This document shows, piece by piece, positions 18,894 through 27,822 of a DNA stretch of 64,000 bases. This DNA comes from Streptomyces sp. Root1304. Lineage in GTDB: Bacteria; Actinomycetota; Actinomycetes; Streptomycetales; Streptomycetaceae. The position numbers were made by a program, and so were the translations under genes. The stretch is from NCBI RefSeq assembly GCF_001426405.1, contig NZ_LMEP01000027.1:227550-291549 (forward strand), in the 5' to 3' direction. Numbering within the stretch: position 1 is the first letter of the stretch; each line of letters starts with the position of its first letter. The notes under the pieces are model-generated. The model was not told the DNA's origin and did not search any database. It was given only the letters and a program-made list of their open reading frames with translations.

Positions 18894-20828
18894 ATGTGTG
18901 GCATCGCAGGTACGTACCGATGGCCGGACGGGAAGGCCGTGACCGACCGGCTCACCGACGCCCTCGCCCATCGCGGACCGGACGGGGCCGGCCGGTACAG
19001 CCACCCCGTCGGTGACGGCGAGGTGCAGCTCGGGCACCGCCGGCTGGCCATCGTCGACCTGTCCGGGACGGGCGCCCAGCCGATGGTCTCGGACGGTCTC
19101 GTCCTGACGTACAACGGTGAGCTGTACAACGCGCCGGAGCTGCGTGCCGAGCTGACGGCCGCCGGGGTGCGGTTCCGCGGCACCTCCGACACCGAGGTGC
19201 TGCTCGAGGCCTGGCGGCGCTGGGGCACGGACTGTCTGCCCCGGCTGCGCGGCATGTTCGCGTTCGGGATCTTCGACGAGCGGACCGGGGAGCTGGTGCT
19301 CGCCCGCGACCAGCTCGGCATCAAGCCGCTGTTCCTGCTGCGGCGCGGCGAGGGTCTGGTGTTCGCCTCCGAGCTGAAGGCGCTCGCCGCCGTGACCGGC
19401 GGCTCTCTGGAGGTGGACCACGCGGCTCTGGTGGCCTCGCTGCTCTACTACTGGGTGCCGGACTCGCGGTGCGCGTTCCGCGAGGCGGAGAAGCTGCCGC
19501 CGGGAAGCTGGCTGCGGTGCCGGCCCGACGGGCGGGTGGACCGCGGCCGGTTCTGGAGCCTGAAGGAGGTCGCGGCCGAGGGCCGGGAGCGGGCCCGTTC
19601 CGGTGAGCTGCCGGATCTCGCCGCCGTCGTCGAGGAGTCGACCCGGCGCCATCTGCTCTCCGACGTGCCCGTGGCGACCTTCCTCTCCGGGGGGCTCGAC
19701 TCCAGTTATCTGACCGCGCTCGCGGCCCGTGAGCACCCGGGGATCTCCGCCTACACGATCGGGTTCCGCGCCGAGGACGCCAGGTTCGAGGCGATGCCGG
19801 ACGACCTGCGGTACGCCCGGCAGGTGGCCGAGCGGTTCGGCGTCGATCTGCACGAGATCGAGATCGCGCCGGACGTGCTGGACCTGCTGCCCCGGATGAC
19901 GTACCACCTGGACGAGCCGATCGGCGATCCCGCCGCGATCAACACCTTCCTGATCTGCTCGGCCGCCCGGGAGGCCGGGGTCAAGGTGATGCTCTCGGGG
20001 ATGGGCGCCGACGAGCTGTTCGCCGGGTACCGCAAGCACCTGGCCAACCGGATCGCGCTGCGCTACCAGCGCGTCCCCGGGCCGCTGCGGCGTGGTCTTT
20101 CGGCGGGGGTGGGCCGGCTGCCGGTCGCGTCGGCCCGCCGGGGGTACCGGTCGGTGCGGTTCGCGAAGCGGTTCCTCTCCTTCGCCGATCTGCCGGAGGA
20201 GACGGCGTTCCGGCGGAGTTACACCATGTACGACCGGGACGAGCTGCTCGCCCTGATCGATCCGGATCTGGCGGGGACGGTCGACGACGTGCTGACCGAG
20301 CACGCGGACGTCTACGAGGACAACGGCCTCGACGACTTCGTCAACCGGATGTGCCTGGCCGACGCCCGGATGTTCCTGCCGGGCCTGAACCTCGCCTACA
20401 CGGACCGGTCGAGCATGGCCGCGTCGACCGAGGTGCGGGTGCCGTACGTGGATGTCGAGGTGGTCCGGGCGGCGTTCGCGGTGCCAGGTGACCGCAAGAT
20501 CGTCGGCCGGCAGGGCAAGGCCGTCCTCAAGGAGGCGGCGAGTTCGGTCCTGCCCCGGGAGATCGTGTACCGCCCCAAGGGCCTGTTCAGCGCCCCGCTG
20601 CGGGCCTGGATGAGCCGGGACCTGGCGCCGCTGGTGCGCGAGGTGGTGCACGACGGCCTGCTCGTCAGCTCCGGGCTGCTGCGCCGGGACGCGCTGGCGC
20701 GCATGGTCGCCGCGGACGCCGCCGGACAGCAGGACTACTCCAAGCATCTGTGGCATGTGCTGACCCTCGAGTACTGGTATCGCGGCGCGACCTCCGGGTC
20801 CGGCCAGAGCGCTTCCTCGACTGCGTAG
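18894..20828 (+). CDS. AsnB-type glutamine-dependent amidotransferase
   Basis: A 644-residue asparagine synthetase-like enzyme. The N-terminal glutaminase begins MCGIAG, so Cys2 is present as the nucleophile. The C-terminal ATP-pyrophosphatase has SGGLDSS at about residues 265-271. The GAGGTGAGG ribosome site ends a few bases before the ATG. Within exopolysaccharide and O-antigen clusters, AsnB relatives amidate uronic acids (for example WbpS in Pseudomonas) instead of making asparagine. With an AlgD-like dehydrogenase nearby, amidation of a uronate residue is the most economical reading. That role is inference; the enzyme class is certain. Confidence 0.88.
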   Translation: MCGIAGTYRWPDGKAVTDRLTDALAHRGPDGAGRYSHPVGDGEVQLGHRRLAIVDLSGTGAQPMVSDGLVLTYNGELYNAPELRAELTAAGVRFRGTSDTEVLLEAWRRWGTDCLPRLRGMFAFGIFDERTGELVLARDQLGIKPLFLLRRGEGLVFASELKALAAVTGGSLEVDHAALVASLLYYWVPDSRCAFREAEKLPPGSWLRCRPDGRVDRGRFWSLKEVAAEGRERARSGELPDLAAVVEESTRRHLLSDVPVATFLSGGLDSSYLTALAAREHPGISAYTIGFRAEDARFEAMPDDLRYARQVAERFGVDLHEIEIAPDVLDLLPRMTYHLDEPIGDPAAINTFLICSAAREAGVKVMLSGMGADELFAGYRKHLANRIALRYQRVPGPLRRGLSAGVGRLPVASARRGYRSVRFAKRFLSFADLPEETAFRRSYTMYDRDELLALIDPDLAGTVDDVLTEHADVYEDNGLDDFVNRMCLADARMFLPGLNLAYTDRSSMAASTEVRVPYVDVEVVRAAFAVPGDRKIVGRQGKAVLKEAASSVLPREIVYRPKGLFSAPLRAWMSRDLAPLVREVVHDGLLVSSGLLRRDALARMVAADAAGQQDYSKHLWHVLTLEYWYRGATSGSGQSASSTA

Positions 20829-20844
20829 AGACAAGAGGACTTCG

Positions 20845-23028
20845 GTGAAACAGGTCGTACAGAACTACAAGAGCGGCGAGCTGGCGGTGCTGGACGTGCC
20901 GGTGCCGGGCTGCAAGCCGGGTGGTGTGCTGGTCAGGACCGCCTACTCGCTCATCTCCACCGGGACCGAGCTGATGAAGGTGTCCGAGGCCGGCATGTCG
21001 ATGCTGGGCAAGGCCCGTTCGCGCCCGGACCAGGTGGCCAAGGTCGTGCAGAGCGTCGCCACCAACGGGGTGCCCGCCACCTACCGCAAGGTGATGGGCA
21101 AGCTGGACTCGTACACGCCGCTCGGCTACTCGCTGTGCGGGGTGGTCGAGCAGGTCGGCCCCGGCATCGACGACGTGAAGGTCGGCGACCTCGTGGCCTG
21201 TGCCGGCAACGAGCACGCGCTGCACGCCGAGCTGAACTGGGTGCCGAAGAACCTCTACGCCCGGGTGCCGGAGGGTCTCGCGCCCCGGCACGCGGCCTTC
21301 GGCACCGTCGGGTCGATCGCCTTGCAGGGCGTCCGGCAGGGCGAGCCGCAGCTCGGCGAATCGGCACTGGTCATCGGCCTCGGGCTGATCGGCCAGCTGG
21401 TGGTGCAGCTGCTCGTCGCCTCGGGCGTCCGCGTCGTCGGCGTCGACCCCGATCCGGCGCGCTGTGACCTGGCCGAGAGCCTGGGCGCGGCGGCGTGCGG
21501 CGATCCCTCCTCGGCGGCCGTGGAGAACGCCGTCGCCGAACTCACCGACGGGCACGGTGTGGACCAGGTGTACCTGGCCGCCGGCGGGGACAGCAACCAG
21601 CCCGTCGAGCTGGCCGCCCGGATGTGCCGGGACCGCGGCCGGGTCGTCGACATCGGCAAGTGCCGCCTCGACCTGCCGTGGAACGCGTACTACGAGAAGG
21701 AGCTCGACGTCCGGTTCTCCCGCAGCTACGGCCCCGGGCGCTACGACCCGGAGTACGAGCTCGCGGGGCGCGACTACCCGATCGGCTATGTGCGCTGGAC
21801 CGAGCGCCGGAACCTGGCGTGCTTCCTCGATCTCCTCGCCCGGGGCTCGGTCGACGTGGAGCCCCTGGTCTCCCACGTCGCCGACTTCGACGACGCCGTC
21901 GAGACGTACCGGCGGCTGAAGGACGGCGACCTGAAGGCCGTGACCGTGCTGTTCCGGTACCCGGAGCGGACGACGGAGGCCGAGGCTCCGGCGGTGACCG
22001 TGCCGGCGGTGCGGCGGAGCACCGGGGCGTCCGCCCCGGTCCGCGCCGGAAAGCCGGTGCGGCTCGCGTTCGTCGGCGCGGGCAACTACGCCACGTCGAT
22101 GCTGCTGCCGCACCTGGCCGGGCGCGAGGGCGTCGAGCTGTCCGCGGTCGTCACCACGACGGCGCTGTCCGCGGCCAACGCGCAGCGGAAGTTCGGCTTC
22201 GCCGCGGCGACCACCGATCTCGACGCCGTGCTCGGCGACGACTCCGTCGACGCGGTGTTCGTGGTCACCCGGCACAGCTCGCACGCCGAGCTGACCCGGC
22301 GGGCGCTGCTCGCCGGGAAGACGGTGTTCGTGGAGAAGCCGCTGGCGCTCGACCAGGAGGAACTGGCCGGGGTGCTCGCGGCGGTGGAGGAGTCCGGCAA
22401 CGACCGGCTGCAGGTGGGCTTCAACCGCCGGTTCGCGCCGATGCTGCGGGAGGCCCGGCAGCGGTTCGGCGCCCGGACCGGCCCGGCGAGCCTGCGCTAC
22501 CTGGTCAACGCGGGCCGCCTCGACCACGGCAGCTGGTACCTCCGGCAGGGCACCGAGGGCTCGCGGTTCGTCGGCGAGGGCGGGCACTTCATCGACACGG
22601 CGAGCTGGCTGCTCGGGGACGATCCGGTGTCGGTGTACGCGGTCGGCACGGCCGGCAACGAGGACCTGCAGGTCGTCCTGGGCTACCCGGACGGGTCCAC
22701 CGCCACCGTCAGTTATGTCACCACCGGCGCTCCCGGCTTCCCCAAGGAGACGCTGGACCTGGTCGCGGACGGCAGGGTGCTGCGGCTCGACGACTTCGTC
22801 CGTGCCGCCGTGTACGACGGCGGCCGCAAGCGGTGGGTCTCCTCGCGGCTGCCCAAGGCCCGGGACAAGGGCCAGTCCGCCGAGCTGGCCGCGTTCGTCA
22901 GGGCCGTGCGGACCGGCGGTCCGATGCCGGTGCCGCTGGAGTCGCTGGTCGCCACCACGACGGCCACCCTCGCCGTCCAGGACGCCCTGGCGGGCGGTGC
23001 TCCGGTGTCGTTGGCGAGGACGATATGA
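20845..23028 (+). CDS. two-domain oxidoreductase: MDR dehydrogenase fused to Gfo/Idh/MocA
   Basis: A 727-residue fusion. Residues 1 to about 370 form a medium-chain alcohol-dehydrogenase-like domain with its Rossmann fold near ALVIGLGLIGQLVVQLL. Residues about 395-720 form a Gfo/Idh/MocA sugar oxidoreductase starting with RLAFVGAGNYATSML and containing VFVEKPLALD. These bi-domain oxidoreductases recur in O-antigen and exopolysaccharide clusters next to a heparinase II/III-family gene, exactly as here, but their reaction is not established. The GTG start follows AGAGGA. The 4-nt ATGA overlap with the heparinase-like gene supports a joint role. Confidence 0.85.
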   Translation: MKQVVQNYKSGELAVLDVPVPGCKPGGVLVRTAYSLISTGTELMKVSEAGMSMLGKARSRPDQVAKVVQSVATNGVPATYRKVMGKLDSYTPLGYSLCGVVEQVGPGIDDVKVGDLVACAGNEHALHAELNWVPKNLYARVPEGLAPRHAAFGTVGSIALQGVRQGEPQLGESALVIGLGLIGQLVVQLLVASGVRVVGVDPDPARCDLAESLGAAACGDPSSAAVENAVAELTDGHGVDQVYLAAGGDSNQPVELAARMCRDRGRVVDIGKCRLDLPWNAYYEKELDVRFSRSYGPGRYDPEYELAGRDYPIGYVRWTERRNLACFLDLLARGSVDVEPLVSHVADFDDAVETYRRLKDGDLKAVTVLFRYPERTTEAEAPAVTVPAVRRSTGASAPVRAGKPVRLAFVGAGNYATSMLLPHLAGREGVELSAVVTTTALSAANAQRKFGFAAATTDLDAVLGDDSVDAVFVVTRHSSHAELTRRALLAGKTVFVEKPLALDQEELAGVLAAVEESGNDRLQVGFNRRFAPMLREARQRFGARTGPASLRYLVNAGRLDHGSWYLRQGTEGSRFVGEGGHFIDTASWLLGDDPVSVYAVGTAGNEDLQVVLGYPDGSTATVSYVTTGAPGFPKETLDLVADGRVLRLDDFVRAAVYDGGRKRWVSSRLPKARDKGQSAELAAFVRAVRTGGPMPVPLESLVATTTATLAVQDALAGGAPVSLARTI

Positions 23029-25013
23029 CGGTGAGTTCGGGAAGTCCGGGCTGGTACCTGCGGCGGCTGTCCCGGATGGGGCCGGCGGAGGTCGGCGGCC
23101 GGGCGCTCGACGCGGCGCGCAGGCGGCACTGGCGGTCGGCCCGGCCGGGCGCCCCGAGGGTGACCGGCGCCCGGTTCACCGCGGTGCTGCCCGCGGGGAC
23201 GGTCGCCGCGATCCCTCCGGACGCCGCGAAGCGGCTGGTCGCGGAGGCGGACCGGCTGATGGCCGGGCACGCCGAGTACTTCGGGGTGGAACGCGACGAC
23301 CTGGTCGCCCCGGACTGGTGGTACGACCCGAAGACCGGGCGCCGGGCGCCGTGGGGCTACGCCTTCGACGTGCCGTACCGGGACGAGGAGGCCGTCGGGG
23401 ACATCAAGCAGATCTGGGAGCTGTCCCGGCACCAGTACCTCACGGTGCTCGCCGCCGCCTACGCGGTCACCGGGGACGAGCGGTACGCCGAGCGGGTGGC
23501 CGAGCACCTGCGCTCGTGGTGGGCGGCCAACGCGCCGCTGCGCGGGGTGCACTGGACCAGCGGCATCGAGCTGGGCATCCGGCTGCTGTCCTGGGTGTGG
23601 GTCCGGCGGCTGCTCGACGGCTGGCCGGGCGCGGCCGGGCTGTTCGAGGAGAACCCGGTGGCGCTCCATCAGATCTGGCACCACCAGCGCTGGCTGGCCG
23701 CCTTCCCCAGCCGGGGTTCCTCGGCGAACAACCACGTCATCGCCGAGGCCGCCGGCCAGTTGGCGGCGTCCTGCGCGTTCGGCTGGTTCCCGGCCTCGGC
23801 GCGCCGGCGGGCCGAGGCGATGCGGTCCCTCGACCGCCATCTGCGGAGCAACACCTTCCTCTCCGGCCTCAACCGCGAGCTGGCCACCGAGTACCACGGG
23901 CTGGTCCTCGAACTCGGCCTGGCGGCGGTGGCGGAGGCGGACGCCTTCGGGGAGCCGGTCCCCCCGTCGATCCGGCTGGTGCTGCTGCGGATGACCGACG
24001 CGCTCGCGGCCGTCGTGGACGGGCGGCTGCGGCCGCCGCGCCAGGGGGACGCGGACGACGGCCACGGGCTCGTCGTGGACGGCGCCGGAACCGACCGCTG
24101 GGGCTCGCTGCTCGCCACCGGGGAGGCCGTGTTCGGCCGACTCGACTGGTGGCCGGAGGTTTCCGGCACCGATGTCCGCACTCCGCTGCTCGCCGCGCTC
24201 GTCCGGCCGTACGCGAAGGGCCCGGCCGCTCCGGTCGTGTCCCGTCCGGCGGCCCGGCCGGGCCATTTCGCCGACGCGGGCATGACCGTCCTGCGGGGTC
24301 CCGAGGGGATCTGGTGCCGCTGTGACGGCGGCCCGCACGGGTTCCTGTCCATCGCGGCGCACGCGCACGCGGACGCGCTGTCCGTGGAGGTACGGCACGA
24401 CGGGGTCGACGTGCTCGCCGACCCGGGGACGTACTGCTACCACGGGCAGCCCGAGTGGCGGCGGTACTTCCGGTCGACGCTCGGCCACAACACCCTGGAG
24501 CGGGACGGCGCCGACCAGTCCGTGTCCGGCGGACCGTTCCTGTGGACCCGGCACGCCCGGACCCGTGTCCTGGCCGCGGGCCCGTCCGACGTCTCCGACG
24601 GGGGGACGGCCCGCTGGTCCGCCGAGCACGAGGGCTACCAGGGCTCGGTGCACCGCCGCCGGGTGGAGCTGACCGCCGCGACCCGGGAACTGCGGGTGGT
24701 CGACGAGGTCCACGGCGAGCGCGGGCCCGTGCGCCTGGCGTTCCACCTCGGCCCCGCGGTCACCGCGGAGCTGGTGGGGAACCGGGCGGTGCTCGTCTGG
24801 ACCCGGGACGGCGAGGACCGCTCCGCGGTGCTCGACCTGCCCGGGGAGCTGACCTGGCGGGCGCACCGCGGCGAGAGCGACCCGCCGCTGGGCTGGTACT
24901 CCGCGGGCTTCGGCCGGAAGGAACCCGCGACCACCCTGGTCGGCACCGGGTTCACCGAGGGCGCCGGGAGCTTCACCACGGTCCTCGGGTTCCGCGGCCG
25001 GGAGGGCGTGTGA
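23025..25013 (+). CDS. heparinase II/III-family protein, no signal peptide
   Basis: A 662-residue protein with an N-terminal alpha/alpha toroid of the alginate-lyase/heparinase type (about residues 80-400) and a C-terminal beta-sandwich with the signature HAHADALSVEV, LADPGTYCYHG and GHNTLERDG. The family cleaves uronic-acid polysaccharides by beta-elimination. There is no signal peptide (MTVSSGSPGWYLRRLSRMG), so it acts in the cytosol, where a polymer-degrading lyase would not normally meet its substrate. It may act on the lipid-linked repeat unit or a nucleotide sugar. It overlaps both neighbours by 4 nt. Confidence 0.85.
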   Translation: MTVSSGSPGWYLRRLSRMGPAEVGGRALDAARRRHWRSARPGAPRVTGARFTAVLPAGTVAAIPPDAAKRLVAEADRLMAGHAEYFGVERDDLVAPDWWYDPKTGRRAPWGYAFDVPYRDEEAVGDIKQIWELSRHQYLTVLAAAYAVTGDERYAERVAEHLRSWWAANAPLRGVHWTSGIELGIRLLSWVWVRRLLDGWPGAAGLFEENPVALHQIWHHQRWLAAFPSRGSSANNHVIAEAAGQLAASCAFGWFPASARRRAEAMRSLDRHLRSNTFLSGLNRELATEYHGLVLELGLAAVAEADAFGEPVPPSIRLVLLRMTDALAAVVDGRLRPPRQGDADDGHGLVVDGAGTDRWGSLLATGEAVFGRLDWWPEVSGTDVRTPLLAALVRPYAKGPAAPVVSRPAARPGHFADAGMTVLRGPEGIWCRCDGGPHGFLSIAAHAHADALSVEVRHDGVDVLADPGTYCYHGQPEWRRYFRSTLGHNTLERDGADQSVSGGPFLWTRHARTRVLAAGPSDVSDGGTARWSAEHEGYQGSVHRRRVELTAATRELRVVDEVHGERGPVRLAFHLGPAVTAELVGNRAVLVWTRDGEDRSAVLDLPGELTWRAHRGESDPPLGWYSAGFGRKEPATTLVGTGFTEGAGSFTTVLGFRGREGV

Positions 25014-26587
25014 GGGTGGTCGAGCGGCGGCGCCTGACGGTGCCGACGGCACCGCTGGTGCTGCTCCTGCTCGCGGCGACCGGCTGCACGGCCACGCCGG
25101 ACGCCCCGGCGGGGGCGACGGGTGCGCGCCCCACGGCCGGGGCGGGCACCGCCTCCGGCGCGCCCTCCGGCGCGGGTGCGCCCTCCGCCGCCGTGGCCCG
25201 GGTGTGCGCCGCGCCCGTTCCCGGGCCGGCGAAGCCGCCGCCGGGGGCGGTGACGGTCGACCCCGCGGTGGTGAACGACCTGGCCGCGAAGACCGAGAAC
25301 AGTCCCCCGGGCACCACGTTCTGGCTCCGGCCGGGCACGCACACGCTGGAGGCGGACCTCTACGCCCAGGTCACGCCCAAGGAGGGGAACCGCTACCTCG
25401 GCGCGCCGGGTGCGGTGCTCGACGGCCGGAAGGTCAACCAGTACGCGTTCGGCGGCACCGCCCGTGACGTCACCCTCCGCTTCCTCACCGTGCAGGGCTT
25501 CGTCGCGCCGAACAACGAGGGCGTGGTCAACCACGACATGGCCGACGGGTGGGTGATCGAGCACGCGAGGATCCAGTACAACTCCGGCGCGGGGCTGATG
25601 GCCGGTGCCCGCCAGCAGCTGCGCGGCAGTTGTCTGCGCGCCAACGGGCAGTACGGGATGAACGCCTACAAGACCGGTGACTCCCTCAAGGGCCTGGTGG
25701 TCGAGGGCAACGAGGTCGTGGGCAACAACACCGACGACTGGGAGCGGCGGGAGCCGGGCTGCGGCTGCACCGGGGGCATCAAGTTCTGGGCCGTGGACGG
25801 CGCCGACGTACGGGGCAACTGGGTGCACGACAACCGCGGGGCCGGGTTGTGGGCGGACACCAACAACAACGACTTCCTCATCGAGGACAACGTCCTGGAG
25901 GGCAACGACGGTGCCGCGCTGATCTACGAGACCAGCTACAACGCGGTCGTCCGGAACAACACGATCCGGCGGAACAACTGGGTCGAGGGCCGCGCCGCCG
26001 CCGCGCAGGGCGACGACTTCCCGTACGGGACGGTGTACGTCTCCGAGTCCGGCGGGGAACCGCGGGTGCGGGCCCGTACGGACAGGATCGAGATCTACCG
26101 GAACGTGCTGGAGGACAACTGGTCCGGGATCACCCTGTGGGAGAACGCCGACCGGTTCTGCAACAGCGCGGCCAACACCTCGACCGGCTACTGCACCCTG
26201 CTGGTGAAGGACACCGGCCGCTGCGCGCCGCCGGCGATCTCCCGGGCCCCGCTCTACGCCGACTGCCGGTGGAAGACCCAGCGGGTGGACATCCACGGCA
26301 ACCGGTTCGCGCTGGACAAGACCGTCGTCGACTGCACGGTGGGCTGCGACCGCATGGCGGTGCTGGCCAACCACGGCACCGATCCGGACTGGTCGCCGTA
26401 CCGGGGCGGGCGCGTGGCCGAGGCGATCACCCGCGAGCAGCGGAACCGCTGGCACGACAACGTCTACGTGGGGCCGTGGACGTTCGTCGCCCACGACGCG
26501 GGCCGGACGCTCGGCTTCGGGCAGTGGCGGGGCGCGCCGTACGGGCAGGACGCGGGCAGCACCCTCCGCGCACGGGACGGTGGTTGA
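25010..26587 (+). CDS. right-handed beta-helix lipoprotein
   Basis: A 525-residue predicted lipoprotein. The signal peptide ends in the lipobox LAATGC with Cys26 as the lipid-attached residue, followed by an Ala/Gly/Pro-rich linker (to about residue 65). The remainder is a parallel beta-helix of the pectate-lyase type with repeated turns such as NNEGVVNHDMADGWVIEHA, DNVLEGNDGAALIYE and RNNTIRRNNW. It would sit on the outer face of the membrane and may cleave, bind or epimerise the exported polymer; AlgG-type C5-epimerases share this fold. The GTG start overlaps the previous stop by 4 nt. Fold confident; activity unknown. Confidence 0.82.
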   Translation: MRVVERRRLTVPTAPLVLLLLAATGCTATPDAPAGATGARPTAGAGTASGAPSGAGAPSAAVARVCAAPVPGPAKPPPGAVTVDPAVVNDLAAKTENSPPGTTFWLRPGTHTLEADLYAQVTPKEGNRYLGAPGAVLDGRKVNQYAFGGTARDVTLRFLTVQGFVAPNNEGVVNHDMADGWVIEHARIQYNSGAGLMAGARQQLRGSCLRANGQYGMNAYKTGDSLKGLVVEGNEVVGNNTDDWERREPGCGCTGGIKFWAVDGADVRGNWVHDNRGAGLWADTNNNDFLIEDNVLEGNDGAALIYETSYNAVVRNNTIRRNNWVEGRAAAAQGDDFPYGTVYVSESGGEPRVRARTDRIEIYRNVLEDNWSGITLWENADRFCNSAANTSTGYCTLLVKDTGRCAPPAISRAPLYADCRWKTQRVDIHGNRFALDKTVVDCTVGCDRMAVLANHGTDPDWSPYRGGRVAEAITREQRNRWHDNVYVGPWTFVAHDAGRTLGFGQWRGAPYGQDAGSTLRARDGG

Positions 26588-27815
26588 GATGGTGAGGGAC
26601 CACACGTCGAAGTTCGTCGGGACGGCCTGGGCGCTGCTCGCCCTCAACACGCTCGGGTCCGCGGGGGCGAAGACCGTCGTCCCGCTCCCCCGCTCCCTCA
26701 TCCAGATGGTCACCATGGGCGCGCTGGTCGCCGCGTTCGCGCTGGCGCTCGCGGCCAATCTCCAGCTGCGCGTCCGGCCCAGCGCGTTCGTGTTCCTGCT
26801 GACGCTGCTGCTGGTGCCGAGCGTGATCTCCAGCGTGCATCTGGAGGTCGGCCCCGGCGCGCTCTTCCGCTGCGCGCGGCTGGCGCTGTTCGTCGCCACG
26901 CTGTGGCTGCTCAGCCGCTGGTGGGACGGCGGGCTGACCTTCGTACGCCATCACATCCGGATGTACTTCGCGGTGCTCGGGCTCGTGGCCGCCGGTCTGG
27001 TCCTCGCGCCGGGGACGGCGATGCCCGAGTACTACGGCGGGCGGCTGGTCGGGGCCCTGTGGCCGCTCACCCCGCCGCAGATCGGGCAGTACGCGGCGGT
27101 GGTCATCGGGCTCACCGTGCTGCTGGCGCTGAACCGCCGGATCTCCGGGAGGAGCGCGGCCGTGATCATCGTGCCCTCGCTGGTCCTGCTCGCGATGACC
27201 CACACCCGGACGGCCACGCTCGGGCTGATCATCGGCCTGGTGCTGGCGATCGGTTCGCTGGTCCTGACCAGCGGCGCCGCCCGCCGGTCCTTCGCCTGGG
27301 CGGTGCTGTGCGCCGCGGTGGCCGCGGTGGTGTTCGGCTCCGCGCTGCGGGCCTGGTTCCTGCGCGGGCAGAGCCAGCAGAACTTCTCCAACCTCACCGG
27401 CCGGGCCAAGGTCTGGGACGCCCTGCTCGCGGCGCCCCGGACGACCTCGGAGCGGCTGTTCGGCACGGGACTCGGCGACAAGTCCTTCGACGGGCTCCCG
27501 ATCGACAACAGCTGGCTGGCCGTCTACGACGAGCAGGGGCTGATCGGGGTCACGCTCGTGGCCGCGATGGTCGTCGTGCTCGGCGCCGTCGCGCTGCTGC
27601 GCCCGCCGTCGCTGCCGAGGGCCTGCGCGATCTTCCTGATCAGCTACTGCGCGCTGTCCTCGTACACCGAGGTCGGTCTCGGCGACGCCTCGGCGTATCT
27701 GCTGCACCTGACCCTGGCCGCCTCGCTGCTGGTGGTGCCCGCGGCGACGGCCCCGCCGCCGCTCCAGGCGGCGGAACTTCCCCGACAACGCGTCCCGCGA
27801 TGGGCCCGGAGGTGA
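26580..27815 (+). CDS. Wzy-like O-antigen ligase/polymerase membrane protein
   Basis: A 411-residue integral membrane protein with about ten hydrophobic segments and a large external loop (about residues 255-315) holding NFSNLTGRAKVWDALL and GTGLGDKSF, the pattern of the Wzy_C / O-antigen ligase family. It should join exported repeat units into a chain on the outer face. The GTG start overlaps the lipoprotein gene by 8 nt; an in-frame ATG lies 9 nt later. It works with the flippase at 34078 and the two Wzz-like proteins. Confidence 0.82.
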   Translation: MVEMVRDHTSKFVGTAWALLALNTLGSAGAKTVVPLPRSLIQMVTMGALVAAFALALAANLQLRVRPSAFVFLLTLLLVPSVISSVHLEVGPGALFRCARLALFVATLWLLSRWWDGGLTFVRHHIRMYFAVLGLVAAGLVLAPGTAMPEYYGGRLVGALWPLTPPQIGQYAAVVIGLTVLLALNRRISGRSAAVIIVPSLVLLAMTHTRTATLGLIIGLVLAIGSLVLTSGAARRSFAWAVLCAAVAAVVFGSALRAWFLRGQSQQNFSNLTGRAKVWDALLAAPRTTSERLFGTGLGDKSFDGLPIDNSWLAVYDEQGLIGVTLVAAMVVVLGAVALLRPPSLPRACAIFLISYCALSSYTEVGLGDASAYLLHLTLAASLLVVPAATAPPPLQAAELPRQRVPRWARR

Positions 27816-27822
27816 TCTGACC

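Noticed and set aside
18894..20828. Housekeeping asparagine synthetase
   Set aside because: It is embedded in the polysaccharide operon, and AsnB relatives in such loci commonly amidate sugars. Kept as a general amidotransferase.
21495..23024. Extension of the heparinase-like frame into the oxidoreductase gene
   Set aside because: It is an out-of-frame shadow of the oxidoreductase; the ATGA overlap at 23025 marks the real start.
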